A DNA stretch of 39,507 nt from Desulfobacula sp. (GCF_030145145.1 NZ_JAQYWD010000046.1:1-39507), one strand, 5' to 3'; counted from the first letter of the stretch, positions 5,616 through 14,884 are shown. Notes: generated by a model from the sequence alone, not told the origin. Numbers and translations: made by a program.

Positions 5616-6605
5616 ATGAAAAAACAATCCATCAAACGAATATCTCACTTTATTGGAAGCCTTTTATGCGTTTTAATCTTGTTTCCATTCCCAGCACAGG
5701 CCGGGCCGAAAGGCAAACTGAGCATTTTTCATGCAGGAAGTTTAACCGTACCCTTTGCAAAAATTGAAAAAGCTTTTGAAGCCAAATATCCTGGCGTTGA
5801 TGTGCAAAGAGAAGCCGGTGGCAGTACCAAAATGGCACGCCTTATTTCAGAGGTTGGCAAACCAGCCGACATCATGGCCTCGGCAGATTACAAGGTCATT
5901 GACAACAACCTGATTCCGGATTTTGCCACCTGGAATGTCAGGTTTGCCACAAACCAGCTGGTGCTCTGTTACACAACTCAAAGCAAATATGCAGACCAGG
6001 TCAATGATAAAAACTGGTATGACATCCTGCAGAAAAAAGAAGTTGTCTGGGGGCATTCCGATCCAAACCTGGATCCCTGTGGATACCGCAGCCTTATGGT
6101 GTTACAGCTGGCTGAAAAATTCTACAATATTGACGGACTGTATCAAAAGCTCATTGATAACCGACCCCAGAAAAACGTTCGGCCGAAATCCGTTCAACTG
6201 GTCAATCTGCTGAAAACCGGACATATGGATTATGCCTGGGAGTATATGTCTGTGGCCATTCAGCATGACCTTAAATTTGTAACGTTAAACGATCATATTA
6301 ACCTGGGCAATTACAAGTATGATGACTTTTACAAACAGGCCCAGGTGAAAGTCACCGGCAAAAAACCCAACACATGGATTACAAAAAAAGGACAATCCTG
6401 TACCTATGGCATCACCATGATCAAGGATGCCCCCAACCCCGAGGCTGCCAAGGCATTTTTAAGCTTTCTGCTGTCTCCTGATCACGGGTTAAAAACCTTG
6501 AGAGAAATGGGTCAGCCCCCCTTTATCCCCTGCCGATTGCCCTCACAGGAAATGGCAGCAACCCTTCCATCTGAAATCAGATCCCTGGTGGAAGTAAAAA
6601 ACTAA
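5616..6605 (+). CDS. wtpA: Tungstate ABC transporter substrate-binding protein WtpA
   Basis: This 329-residue exported binding protein captures tungstate (or molybdate) in the periplasm. The N-terminus is a Sec signal peptide (KKQSIKRI, then a hydrophobic core, cleavage after PAQA near residue 29). The oxyanion-binding fold shows family landmarks: [10 protein letters not shown] near the mature N-terminus, [24 protein letters not shown] and the DPCGYRSLM loop, all typical of WtpA rather than ModA. It starts behind AGGAG and is followed after 5 bases by the permease wtpB and then the ATPase wtpC. In sulfate reducers tungsten and molybdenum serve formate dehydrogenases and related enzymes. None is encoded in the window. 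Substrate choice between tungstate and molybdate cannot be decided from sequence. Confidence 0.9.
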   Translation: MKKQSIKRISHFIGSLLCVLILFPFPAQAGPKGKLSIFHAGSLTVPFAKIEKAFEAKYPGVDVQREAGGSTKMARLISEVGKPADIMASADYKVIDNNLIPDFATWNVRFATNQLVLCYTTQSKYADQVNDKNWYDILQKKEVVWGHSDPNLDPCGYRSLMVLQLAEKFYNIDGLYQKLIDNRPQKNVRPKSVQLVNLLKTGHMDYAWEYMSVAIQHDLKFVTLNDHINLGNYKYDDFYKQAQVKVTGKKPNTWITKKGQSCTYGITMIKDAPNPEAAKAFLSFLLSPDHGLKTLREMGQPPFIPCRLPSQEMAATLPSEIRSLVEVKN

Positions 6606-6610
6606 ACGCA

Positions 6611-7399
6611 ATGAAACGGATTGAACCCTTAAACTGGCTGTTCATGTTTATGAGCCTGCCGTTAATTCTGCTGCTGACATTGCCGCTGATCAAAATGACG
6701 TTTGAGCCGTCAATGGAAATGATGATAGAGACCCTATCTGACAAGGATGTGGTCAATGCCATCGCACGATCCATCAGCCTGTCATTTTGTGCTGGAATCC
6801 TTTCCTTTGCAATGGGAACCCCCCTTGCCTATCTGCTGGCCAGGAAACGCATTGTCGGCAAAAAAATCATAGAAGGGATCATTGATTTACCGATCATGAT
6901 CCCTCATCCTGTTGTAGGCATTGCCTTTCTCAGCCTCACGGGCAGAAACAATCCCATTGGAAGGTTCCTGTCCGATATTGGCATTCAAATTATGGGCACC
7001 CAAACCGGTATTGTTTGTGTGTTGCTCTTTGTGGGTCTGCCATTTTATATCAACACGGTCAAGGCCGGATTCGAAAGTGTTCCCATCCGGCTTGAAAATG
7101 CTTCCCGGACCCTTGGTGCGGGGGCATTTTCAACCTTTGTGCGCATCACATTCCCATTAACCTGGCGGCACATGATATTGGGTATCATTATGTGTACAGC
7201 CCGGGCCATCAGTGAATTCGGCGCAGTGGTCATTGTTGCCTATCACCCCATGACAGCCCCTGTTATGATCTATGAAAGATTTACCGCTTATGGACTGAAA
7301 TACTCACAACCCATTGCTGTCTGGTTGATTCTCATTTCATTTATTTTATTTATTGTCTTGCGAATGCTGTCAAAATCAATTAACCACGAATACAGATAA
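6611..7399 (+). CDS. wtpB: Tungstate ABC transporter permease WtpB
   Basis: The 262-residue inner-membrane permease has about six hydrophobic segments, starting with LNWLFMFMSLPLILLLTLPL and ending with PIAVWLILISFILFIVLRML. The cytoplasmic coupling loop is visible as LENASRTLGAGAFSTFVRITFPLTWR, matching the EAA motif (EAARTLGAS...F..V.LP) that contacts the ATPase. It lies 5 bases after wtpA, and its end nearly touches wtpC, so the three subunits are cotranscribed. The family also includes molybdate permease ModB; the linked WtpA favours the tungstate name. Confidence 0.88.
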   Translation: MKRIEPLNWLFMFMSLPLILLLTLPLIKMTFEPSMEMMIETLSDKDVVNAIARSISLSFCAGILSFAMGTPLAYLLARKRIVGKKIIEGIIDLPIMIPHPVVGIAFLSLTGRNNPIGRFLSDIGIQIMGTQTGIVCVLLFVGLPFYINTVKAGFESVPIRLENASRTLGAGAFSTFVRITFPLTWRHMILGIIMCTARAISEFGAVVIVAYHPMTAPVMIYERFTAYGLKYSQPIAVWLILISFILFIVLRMLSKSINHEYR

Positions 7400-7403
7400 A
7401 AAA

Positions 7404-8444
7404 GTGATCCAACTAAACCATATCAATTTGACATTACCTGAGTTTTCCCTCAAGGACATCACCCTTGAAATTCAAAAAAATGATTTTTTTTCATTAATTG
7501 GCCCCACGGGTTCAGGAAAATCATTATTGCTGGAAGGAATGATGGGATTAATCCCATTTTCAAGCGGTACCATGTTTCTTGAAAACCATGATATCACAAC
7601 CCTTGCCGTTGAAAAACGCAACCTTGCGTTAGTGTATCAGGATTTTGCACTCTTCCCTCATCTGGATGTGACACAAAACATATTTTATGGTGTTTCCTAT
7701 CATAAAATCCCCAAGCTGACCGCCCAGAAAAGATTTGATGCCCTTGTTTCCACATTAGGGTTGGAAAAAATCACTAAAAGACGTCCACAACATTTGAGCG
7801 GCGGTGAAAAACAGCGGATCGCCCTTGCACGATCCTTGATTTTAAATCCCAATGTGCTGCTTCTGGACGAGCCCTTGTCTGCTTTGGATCCGATTTTTCA
7901 TGAGGATGCCAAGCAACTGCTGAAAAAAATTCATGATGACCTGGAAATAACCGTGATTATGGTTTCCCATAATTTTTCCGATGTGTTATATCTTGCCAAC
8001 AGAGGGGCCATTATAAAAAACGGCCGAATCATGCAGCAGGGTGACATCATGTCAATTTTCGAACAACCAAACTCAACATTCACTGCCTCTTTTGTGGGAA
8101 TGAAAAATATTACCCCAATCTGCAGACAAAATAACCACATAGTGATTAAAGATATAAATATTGAAATCGCAATTTCACACCCCCCTGGCATCAATGATAC
8201 GTATATGGGTATCCGGCCCGAAGATATCTCTTTAACAGCCTCAAGTTCCAATCATTTTAAAAATTGCTTCCAGGGAAACATAACAAAAATAACCAGTCAT
8301 GGTATTTTCCTGAATATCTATTTGCAAACTGAAAATTTTCAATTTGAAGCCATCTGGCCCCGAAGCTATCTCAGGGATCATGGTCTTGATATTGGAAAAA
8401 CCGTAGCTTTTGGATTTCATCCGGAATCTGTCCATACATTTTAG
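7404..8444 (+). CDS. wtpC: Tungstate/molybdate ABC transporter ATP-binding protein WtpC
   Basis: The ATPase subunit shows Walker A GPTGSGKS near residue 34, the Q-loop VYQDFALFPH, the signature LSGGEKQRIALARSL, Walker B NVLLLDEPLSALD and the switch His in VSHNFSD. The last 100 or so residues (YMGIRPEDISL...) form a TOBE-type anion-sensing domain. I chose a GTG start at 7404, 4 bases after wtpB, because VIQLNHINLTLPEF is where family members begin. An in-frame ATG at 7353 would overlap wtpB by 47 bases and add an unusual Cys-rich stretch (MSCECCQNQL). Neither start has a strong ribosome site, so coupling to wtpB is likely. Confidence 0.87.
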   Translation: MIQLNHINLTLPEFSLKDITLEIQKNDFFSLIGPTGSGKSLLLEGMMGLIPFSSGTMFLENHDITTLAVEKRNLALVYQDFALFPHLDVTQNIFYGVSYHKIPKLTAQKRFDALVSTLGLEKITKRRPQHLSGGEKQRIALARSLILNPNVLLLDEPLSALDPIFHEDAKQLLKKIHDDLEITVIMVSHNFSDVLYLANRGAIIKNGRIMQQGDIMSIFEQPNSTFTASFVGMKNITPICRQNNHIVIKDINIEIAISHPPGINDTYMGIRPEDISLTASSSNHFKNCFQGNITKITSHGIFLNIYLQTENFQFEAIWPRSYLRDHGLDIGKTVAFGFHPESVHTF

Positions 8445-8462
8445 AATTGATCCCCATAACAA

Positions 8463-8653
8463 ATGAACGATAAACTCAAAATATTATTCATATGCACCGG
8501 CAATTCATGCCGCAGCCAGATGGCCGAAGGCTGGACCAGGGAATTGAAGGCAGACATCATTGATGTCTGTTCCGCCGGTATTGAAATGCACGGCCTGAAC
8601 CCAACACCATAGCAATGATGGCTGAAAATATTTTTCCCTGTGACGACAATTAA
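8463..8653 (+). pseudogene. Broken low-molecular-weight phosphatase / ArsC-like gene
   Basis: The ATG at 8463 opens a frame reading [22 protein letters not shown], the N-terminus of the arsenate reductase / LMW protein tyrosine phosphatase family with its CxxxxxR catalytic loop intact. Translation stops after GLNPTP. Shifting frame at 8609 continues the family sequence (IAMMAEN) for only a few residues before another stop at 8651. About two thirds of the gene is therefore missing, with a frameshift before the break. It lies 18 bases after wtpC and may once have been the last gene of that operon. It converges on the histidine kinase gene. Confidence 0.75.
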
Positions 8654-8727
8654 AATTCCCGTTTTTCCATACCCTTAATCATTCATATCAGGGCATGCCC
8701 CAAATGCGGTCATCGGTTTCCAGTAAA

Positions 8728-10323
8728 TTACAATGAAAAGGTGTGAATTTCCGGAAAATTGATGATCGGAAAGGTAATGGTAAAACATGAACCTCTACCC
8801 TCCTCGCTTTTAACAGTAAGGGTTCCGCCGTGCTTGGCAATAATCCCCTGGGATACGCTTAATCCCAGACCGGTTCCCTTGCCTTTTGATTTTGTGGTGA
8901 AAAACGGGTCAAAAACAGAAGGTAGAACATGCTTTGGAATCCCTTGGCCATAATCAATCACACTCACTTTGACCGAATCTCCTGTATCCCCGAGAGTTCC
9001 AATTACCTGTATTTTGCTTCCTTTAATTGAGGCATCCAGCGCATTCAAAAGCAGGTTAACAAAAACCTGCTGAACTTTCTGAGCATCCCCGTGTATCTTT
9101 GGAAAATTTTCAGCAAACTGAAGATCAACCTGAATACCTGAAAACCGGATCTGATTTTCCAAAAGATGCACAGTGTCTTTCAGCAAAATCGACAGGTCAA
9201 AAGATTCCATTGTGGAGGTACTCTCCCGTGCAAAATCCAGGAGATTACGAATGATTTTTTTTGACCGGTCTGTCTCTGCTGCAACATCCTTGAGCATCTC
9301 CATTATTTCCTCTTCCGAAAGCTCATGGTAATCCTCCAGCAGCATGTGAACCGTCAGCATGATATTATTCAAAGGATTATTTATTTCATGGGCGACACCT
9401 GCGGTAAGCGTTCCTATGGCTTTCATCTTATGGGTCTGAATCAGAACGGCCTCCCGGAGATCAATTTCTTTTATCATTTCATTGATCGCAATGGCAAGAT
9501 CAGTGAATTCATCACGGAAATTGCGCTGGGGGAGGATGGGCCTGAAATCACCGGAAGCGATACGCTTGGCATAGGCAGCAAATCGATTGAGGGTTGAATA
9601 AAGTCTGCTTACAAGCAGATAAGTATTGATGGCAAGAAAAACCAACAGGATCAGAATGGAATAAATATGAATGTACCGGGACCGGCTCAGGGTTTTTTCA
9701 AGGGTCTTTTTTTCAAGGGTTATCATGGTTTGGGCAGAGGTCAGTATCTCTTTACCGTAACCTCTCAATTTTAATTCAATTTCTTTTGAAAAAGGTGTGA
9801 CGTGAAAATTGTTTTGATCTTTTTGTCCACGCTGATACAATTGTTCAAGAAGGGTTTTATATGCACCGATTTTGCTAAAAATTTCCTGCCGTGCAAACTG
9901 ACCTCCCAAAAGCTCTGAAAACTCTTCTGATTTTGTAGTAAAAATAGATTCTGCCAGATGAATATTTTCTTTGGCATCATTGAGGTTGGTTCCATACAGA
10001 AAATAATTTTTTTCATACCGCCTTGCCTGTTGTATTTCTGAAGAAAAATCATTTACGAACTCTAGAAATTTCAACCGTTTTTGCACCTGATTATTATTTA
10101 ACGTCAGTACCAAAACCATGACCAGAGCAAACAAAAACACCAATACATTGCCCAGATAAATCTGATTTCTTACGCTGAAATGCTTTCGAGACAAAAGGGT
10201 TTTCTGGGCGTCATGGATGTCTGCCATATGATCATACACGGCTTGGGTCGTTTCCCCGGACTCATTATCATTTCTTTTTGTTTCCAAAACAGGGCGGTCT
10301 GTTCCCGGCATTTTTCTATCCAC
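8728..10323 (-). CDS. Membrane sensor histidine kinase
   Basis: The 531-residue kinase has a first membrane segment near residues 54-72 (YLGNVLVFLFALVMVLVLTL), a periplasmic helical sensor of about 150 residues rich in coiled-coil heptads, a second membrane segment (YSILILLVFLAINTYLLV), a HAMP linker, and the phosphoacceptor His in GVAHEINNPLNNIM. The ATPase domain follows with the N box (VNLLLNALDAS), G1 (DYGQGIP) and G2 (GKGTGLGLSVSQGII). The H box in HEINNPLNN form is typical of NtrB-like kinases. Its start overlaps the end of the response regulator gene by 8 bases, so the two form a translationally coupled pair. The ligand is unknown. Confidence 0.88.
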   Translation of the reverse strand: MDRKMPGTDRPVLETKRNDNESGETTQAVYDHMADIHDAQKTLLSRKHFSVRNQIYLGNVLVFLFALVMVLVLTLNNNQVQKRLKFLEFVNDFSSEIQQARRYEKNYFLYGTNLNDAKENIHLAESIFTTKSEEFSELLGGQFARQEIFSKIGAYKTLLEQLYQRGQKDQNNFHVTPFSKEIELKLRGYGKEILTSAQTMITLEKKTLEKTLSRSRYIHIYSILILLVFLAINTYLLVSRLYSTLNRFAAYAKRIASGDFRPILPQRNFRDEFTDLAIAINEMIKEIDLREAVLIQTHKMKAIGTLTAGVAHEINNPLNNIMLTVHMLLEDYHELSEEEIMEMLKDVAAETDRSKKIIRNLLDFARESTSTMESFDLSILLKDTVHLLENQIRFSGIQVDLQFAENFPKIHGDAQKVQQVFVNLLLNALDASIKGSKIQVIGTLGDTGDSVKVSVIDYGQGIPKHVLPSVFDPFFTTKSKGKGTGLGLSVSQGIIAKHGGTLTVKSEEGRGSCFTITFPIINFPEIHTFSL

Positions 10324-10729
10324 GTACTGATTTAGGATTAAATTCTATTGAAAATCCCAAAGCTTTGGCAGCCTTTGCAATTACCGCTCGCAAATCATCG
10401 GGTTTAAACGGTTTTGCAATGAAGTCAAAAGCCCCCTTTTCCATGGCCTCCCGGGCAAGGGATATCATGGCATAGCCTGTAATCATGATGACTTTGGTTC
10501 TGGGTAATTTTTCGTGAACCAGTTCCAATACCTGCAACCCGTCCATGCCATCCATATAAATATCTGTCACGACTATGTCAAAATCTTTTTCGGCAATTCG
10601 CTTCACAGCCAGTTCGGGATCTTGAAAAACCTCCACGTTGCAGCCGATACTTCCAAGGGCAGGTTTCAAACGTTTGCCAACAATGACTTCATCATCTAAT
10701 AAAAGAATTTCCAGCGGTTTGGACATCAT
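10316..10729 (-). CDS. Single-domain response regulator
   Basis: The 137-residue protein is a receiver domain only: acidic pocket LLDDE at 11-14, phosphoacceptor Asp56 in VVTDIYMDG, switch Thr in MITGYA and Lys in FIAKPFKPDD. There is no output domain, so it acts as a CheY-like relay or through protein contacts. I start it at the ATG at 10729 because AAAGGAGA lies just before that codon; a longer frame back to 10762 lacks such a site. It is upstream of, and overlaps, the histidine kinase gene by 8 bases, which makes it the probable phosphorylation partner. Confidence 0.86.
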   Translation of the reverse strand: MMSKPLEILLLDDEVIVGKRLKPALGSIGCNVEVFQDPELAVKRIAEKDFDIVVTDIYMDGMDGLQVLELVHEKLPRTKVIMITGYAMISLAREAMEKGAFDFIAKPFKPDDLRAVIAKAAKALGFSIEFNPKSVRG

Positions 10730-10811
10730 GGTCTCCTTTATCTCATTTATGTTTCGTATCACGCTTTCCCCAAGCGATCAATGCATAGAACGCAACATAC
10801 CATCGCCCCAA

Positions 10812-11636
10812 TCAACGGCAACTTATTGCAGCCTCGGTGATTATATCCTTGTTCCAGTGAACCTCCAGGTATCCAATGCCTTTGACATGACTGGCAATTT
10901 CTTTGATGGTCTCAATCTTTCTTGATTTTTCACGTTTCACTGAACTGGTCGTCACGACAACCCTACCATTCTGTGTATGGACATGGATATCTGTCATTGA
11001 TTTCACCAACAGGGCATTTTTTACTCTGGCCGCAAGGACATGGTCCATCAAATTGTTTTTCGAATACGTCATGGCCTTGAATCTTGGGTATTCCATTGTC
11101 ATTGACAGGGTATTTACGGCCTCATCAACCTGTATCTGATCCAGATTGATCACCATATCATATAGTCCCGGTTCTGCCTCTTTTCTATTGAAAGCTTTCA
11201 TTGACCACTTTTCCCGATCCCGTTCCTGTCGGGCAAGATATTTTTTCATCTTATCCGGAGCCATTTTAACTATATCCGATTGTGAGCATGAATCATTCCT
11301 GCCAATCAACCTCACTTTCAGGACATGGGAGACGATCATAACATAAAGATGTGCTGCCAGGCCCCAGCAGACACAACGATCTTCCACGAGTCGTTCCAAA
11401 ACTTCAAGTTCAACACAGGACAGGGAATAATGCCACAATTTAGGTGACATGCGTTTCAGAATAGAGGGAGTTGAATGCATCGCTTCCCACATTTTTTTTC
11501 TTTCAAGCAAGTGCTTGTCGGCAATTTTATTAAGGAAATGTTCGTTAATCGTCGTGTACGAAAGCTTTTTGGCAATTTTTTCGGCAATTTCTTGTTCAAG
11601 GTCCTTGTTTTCCGATGATAAAATCAGTATTGGCAT
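10812..11636 (-). CDS. Cytidylate kinase-like protein with degenerate P-loop and C-terminal BON-like domain
   Basis: The 274-residue protein is a clear paralogue of its neighbour at 11680: both share KKL.Y.....LL..IAD/A near the start, a central GLAAHLY...SHVLKVRLI, an acidic/basic segment ending KW, then LYDMVINLDQIQVDEAVN. The nucleotide-binding loop that reads ISRGSYSMGK in the neighbour is LSSENKDLEQ here, lacking both Gly and Lys, so ATP binding is probably lost. The last 80 residues (VKNALLVKSMTDIHVHTQNGRVVVTT...) resemble a BON-type or small alpha/beta fold. The cytidylate-kinase-like family (CMP kinase-like, Pfam) is common in deltaproteobacteria beside stress and transport genes; its substrate is unknown. 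A pseudokinase partner of the next protein is inferred. Confidence 0.68.
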   Translation of the reverse strand: MPILILSSENKDLEQEIAEKIAKKLSYTTINEHFLNKIADKHLLERKKMWEAMHSTPSILKRMSPKLWHYSLSCVELEVLERLVEDRCVCWGLAAHLYVMIVSHVLKVRLIGRNDSCSQSDIVKMAPDKMKKYLARQERDREKWSMKAFNRKEAEPGLYDMVINLDQIQVDEAVNTLSMTMEYPRFKAMTYSKNNLMDHVLAARVKNALLVKSMTDIHVHTQNGRVVVTTSSVKREKSRKIETIKEIASHVKGIGYLEVHWNKDIITEAAISCR

Positions 11637-11679
11637 GATATCCTCCTTTTATTTTAGGCATACACCAAAAGATTCCCAA

Positions 11680-12489
11680 CTAAACAGCGTTAGCCGGAAC
11701 AGGTAATCCAGTATGCACCTCAAGATTATGGATGCCGACATTTTCTTTTTGAAAAGCATCCAGAATTTTCTTAAATTTGGCCATGTGCGCTTCTTTTTCC
11801 GATGCATATACCAACAAATTTCCGTATTCACAGGTAATGCCGACCTCGGGAAAGCTCTCGATCATTGATGCCTTTGCCTTGCAGGCCAAAGATAAATCTT
11901 TAGCCTGTCTGATCCGGTCGCTGGTCGATTCAAACGTTTTTTTAGAAGCACTCTGACAAATAAACGAAACAGCATCTTCTATGGAAAGCTTGTCAATGCA
12001 GATAACCATATCGTAAAGAGAACTGTCGTTGGGATCTGCATGGTATATTTTTTGGGTCCATTTTGTTCGCTGTCCGTCATCTTCTATGATCATAGTCCGG
12101 GCTTTATGCTCAGAAAAACCTTCCTTCATTTTTCTGGCGATACGACTTTCCAGATTAGCAGTAATTCTGACTTTAAGAACATGGGGAAGACGATTCAAAA
12201 GCAGGTGCCCTGCCAAACCGTGGTACACGATATTTCCGCCGGCAACCATCTCGGTCAAAGTTGATCGGATATAGGCCAGATAAACCTCTTTGGTGTGGCT
12301 GTACTGCTCAAAGACCCCGGGCGCATCATGAATTGCCTTTTCCAGTTTTTTTTGGGGAATATGAAAACTGGCACTTGCATTAATTAGCAAATCCCGACTG
12401 AGAATGCAGTATTCAAGTTTTTCAGCCACCTTTTCAGCCACTGCTTTTCCCATGGAATATGATCCACGGGAAATGGTAATAATAGCCAT
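11680..12489 (-). CDS. Cytidylate kinase-like family protein
   Basis: The 269-residue protein begins MAIITISRGSYSMGKAVAEK, a P-loop similar to the (A/G)xxxxGK loop of bacterial cytidylate kinase-like proteins. The core has GNIVYHGLAGHLLL, LPHVLKVRITANLESRI, an Arg-rich stretch and DPNDSSLYDMVICIDKLS. After residue 190 a separate domain (LACKAKASMIESFPEVGITCEYGNLLVYAS) looks like a BON/alpha-beta sensor module. True CMP kinases are about 225 residues and phosphorylate CMP; the substrate of this family is not established. It sits between a permease gene (17 bases upstream) and its degenerate paralogue (43 bases downstream), all on one strand, so the products probably act together. Confidence 0.72.
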   Translation of the reverse strand: MAIITISRGSYSMGKAVAEKVAEKLEYCILSRDLLINASASFHIPQKKLEKAIHDAPGVFEQYSHTKEVYLAYIRSTLTEMVAGGNIVYHGLAGHLLLNRLPHVLKVRITANLESRIARKMKEGFSEHKARTMIIEDDGQRTKWTQKIYHADPNDSSLYDMVICIDKLSIEDAVSFICQSASKKTFESTSDRIRQAKDLSLACKAKASMIESFPEVGITCEYGNLLVYASEKEAHMAKFKKILDAFQKENVGIHNLEVHTGLPVPANAV

Positions 12490-12506
12490 TTGTTAAATTC
12501 CTTTTG

Positions 12507-14321
12507 TTAAACGCCATAAAATAGATAAATCATGGTAATCATAACTACCAAAAAAAGGATACTGACCAGCGATCCTGCCCTGAGAAAATCAATGGTCCGA
12601 TATCGACCCGGCCCCATATAAAGGGCATTGACCTGATGGGTGGGAAGAACAAAGGAATTGCTCGTGGCAAGTCCCACTACCAAAGCCGCCATTCTCGGAT
12701 CTGTATGGGCAGCCAGAGCCATGTTCACCACCAGGGGCACCAGCAATACGGTCGCTCCAACATTGGAAATTACCAGGGTAAACAGGGTGGAAAGTATCCC
12801 AATAACCGTCAACAGAACAATCGGTTGTACATTACCGATGATGTGAAGAATAGAATTCGCTATCCAGGCTGCCGTCCCGGTTTTTTGAGTGGCAATGCCC
12901 AGGGGGATCAGGCCGGCCAGCAAAAATATGGTTCGCCAGTCAACTGACTGATAGGCCTCGTCTATGCTTAACACTTTTGTGAGCACCATCCCCAGAGCCC
13001 CTGTCATTAAAGCAACAGACAATTGGATATCAAATCCCATGATCATTAACAGGGACAGGGCCAGCCAGCCACCTGCCCATAATGCCTTTTCCGGCCGCAT
13101 ATCTTCTAAATCCGAGGGCAGACTGAACAGCAGTCCTCCCTCCTGGTGAAGGGCTTCCAGGCGTTTCCATGTCCCGTAAAAACTAATGACATCCCCGGTC
13201 TGAAGAATGATATCATCCAACCTTGCCAGAAAGACATCCTCCTGGCGGTGTACTGACAGAGGGGTAACCCGGAATCGGTCATTAAAATTATTCTTTCCCA
13301 GAGACCTGCCTGTGAACGGTGACCGGGGAGAGATAACCGCCTCCACAATACCGGAATGGGCAGTATCAAACTCTTTATCATAGCATTCAATGGCCGCTTT
13401 AACCTGCATTTCCTCCTCGGCTGCCATCCGTTCCACATTCTTTTTATCCCCCCATACCACCAAATCGACACCAGACCGGATCTCGGTGTCTGGAGAGGGT
13501 GACAGGGTTTTAACGTCAGGGGGTTCTGTGAGTGCGAGAATATTTACCAGATAACGACGATGAAGATCTCCAACCCTTACTATATCCCGATAATCCATAA
13601 AGTCATCGGCCGTTGACAATTCATAGGTACACTGACCTTCTGCACCCTGTTCATAGGGTGAGACACAGGTCTGCGGGTTATCCTGATTTTCTGATGTATT
13701 CCCCTGGGGAAGAATAAATTTACCCAGAAAAATAAAACACAGGATACCGCTTGCAACCAGGGCAAGGCCTATGGGGGTTACGTCAAACAGACCAAAGGGC
13801 TCCAGATGAAACGGTAATAAAAGATCGTTTAAAAGAATCAGGGGGGAACATCCGACCAGGGTAATGGTGCCACCGAGAATCGCGCTGAACCCAACCGGCA
13901 TCAGCAGGCGGCTCAACGGTATTTTCTGTACTTTACTAATCCGTTGAATGGCCGGCAGAAAAAGTGCGGCAGCACCGATGTTCTGCATAAAACTTGAAAT
14001 TATGGCCACGGTAAATGAAATGGCCACAATAATACGGGAGGTGCTTGTCCCGGCAACAGCCAGGACCGGTTTGACCAGTTTGTTTATCATTCCGGTCTTG
14101 TCAAGACCTGCACCGATAATAATAACGGCAATGATTGAGACGACCGCATTACTGCTGAGCCCCACAAAAGCCTCTTTGGGTGTTACCAGATGGAGAAGCG
14201 GCAGACAGACCATCATAAGGATAGCCACCACATCGACTCTCACCCACTCCACAATAAAAAGGAAAATTGCTATTCCGATCATCACCATCACTAAAATCAT
14301 GTCCGGCGTCAGTTGTTCCAT
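12507..14321 (-). CDS. SLC13 family permease with two RCK_C domains
   Basis: The 604-residue inner-membrane protein has a first set of hydrophobic helices (residues about 1-215), a cytoplasmic insert of about 210 residues with two TrkA_C/RCK_C-like segments (RYLVNILALTEPP...VDLVVWG and VVEAVISPRSPFTGRSLG-type motifs near RFRVTPLSVHR...DVISFYG), then a second set of helices ending VVMITMIYLFYGV. The split arrangement is that of SLC13/DASS-like anion permeases with regulatory RCK_C inserts. The transported anion (dicarboxylate, sulfate or other) is unknown. The start at 14321 has GGAGAG a few bases upstream; an in-frame ATG at 14345 lacks one. It is cotranscribed with the cytidylate-kinase-like genes downstream. 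Confidence 0.83.
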   Translation of the reverse strand: MEQLTPDMILVMVMIGIAIFLFIVEWVRVDVVAILMMVCLPLLHLVTPKEAFVGLSSNAVVSIIAVIIIGAGLDKTGMINKLVKPVLAVAGTSTSRIIVAISFTVAIISSFMQNIGAAALFLPAIQRISKVQKIPLSRLLMPVGFSAILGGTITLVGCSPLILLNDLLLPFHLEPFGLFDVTPIGLALVASGILCFIFLGKFILPQGNTSENQDNPQTCVSPYEQGAEGQCTYELSTADDFMDYRDIVRVGDLHRRYLVNILALTEPPDVKTLSPSPDTEIRSGVDLVVWGDKKNVERMAAEEEMQVKAAIECYDKEFDTAHSGIVEAVISPRSPFTGRSLGKNNFNDRFRVTPLSVHRQEDVFLARLDDIILQTGDVISFYGTWKRLEALHQEGGLLFSLPSDLEDMRPEKALWAGGWLALSLLMIMGFDIQLSVALMTGALGMVLTKVLSIDEAYQSVDWRTIFLLAGLIPLGIATQKTGTAAWIANSILHIIGNVQPIVLLTVIGILSTLFTLVISNVGATVLLVPLVVNMALAAHTDPRMAALVVGLATSNSFVLPTHQVNALYMGPGRYRTIDFLRAGSLVSILFLVVMITMIYLFYGV

Positions 14322-14400
14322 ATTCTCTCCAGATTTAATATCCATATCTCATTGATTGATCCATCATTCATTAACCATTTATCTTTCCCGGAGTTCATCT

Positions 14401-14841
14401 TTATTTTAACCGTCTGGTTACGGTTAACAGCGGGCACTCAAGATGCCTGGACAGATGACAGAGCCAGTGTTTTTTCTTTGCGCTTCCGGTAAAGGGAAGA
14501 TCTTCTCCGCTTCCCCAGATAATCGCCTGAAACGAAGGCCTATCTGCCAAAAATTTCAATAATTCCTGAGAAGGATCTCCTATTCTCATGACAGCACAAG
14601 TTTCAAGGCTTTTCTGGATAAATGTTTCCGTCAATTCAGCCAATAACTTGCCTGTCTTGGTTTCAATTTCCTGGAGCATCTTTCTTTTAGCCCCCGGAAA
14701 ATCAAAACATGAAAAAGACATGGCAACAAGCATGAGAAAGGTTACCCTTGCATCAGAACGTGCAGCATATTCCCTGGCATATGTCAGTGCCCCTGAAAAA
14801 ACCTGTTCATTTTCAAAAACAATCAACACCTTATTGTTCAT
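14401..14841 (-). CDS. Universal stress protein-like (UspA fold) protein
   Basis: The 146-residue protein has the alternating alpha/beta pattern of UspA: KVLIVFENEQVFSGALTYA at the start, ARVTFLMLVAMS in strand 2, and GDPSQELLKFL...FQAIIWGSG near the nucleotide-binding region, ending ECPLLTVTRR, which matches the usual CPVLVVR end. The ATP-binding G-2x-G-9x-G(S/T) motif is not well formed, so it may not bind ATP. The start at 14841 is preceded by AGGAGG; the ATG at 14880 is not. A sigma-54-like promoter (14869-14884) and a cluster of GTTGCA boxes lie upstream, next to the sigma-54 regulator gene, so the neighbour probably controls it. Confidence 0.72.
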   Translation of the reverse strand: MNNKVLIVFENEQVFSGALTYAREYAARSDARVTFLMLVAMSFSCFDFPGAKRKMLQEIETKTGKLLAELTETFIQKSLETCAVMRIGDPSQELLKFLADRPSFQAIIWGSGEDLPFTGSAKKKHWLCHLSRHLECPLLTVTRRLK

Positions 14842-14868
14842 ATTACCTTGCCTCCTGATATGAATTAT

Positions 14869-14884
14869 TACAATATCCATGCCA
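14869..14884 (-). promoter_or_regulatory. Candidate sigma-54 promoter of the usp-permease operon
   Basis: On the minus strand the bases read TGGCATGGATATTGTA. They match TGGCAC-N5-TTGCW with correct GG-N10-G spacing and two mismatches (T for C in the -24 part and GT for GC at -12). The expected start of transcription is about 14858, just before the AGGAGG of the UspA-like gene. The sigma-54-dependent regulator encoded immediately upstream strengthens the call. Confidence 0.45.

Noticed and set aside
12636-12947. 103-codon plus-strand frame over the permease gene
   Set aside because: Antisense shadow of a clearly conserved membrane protein.
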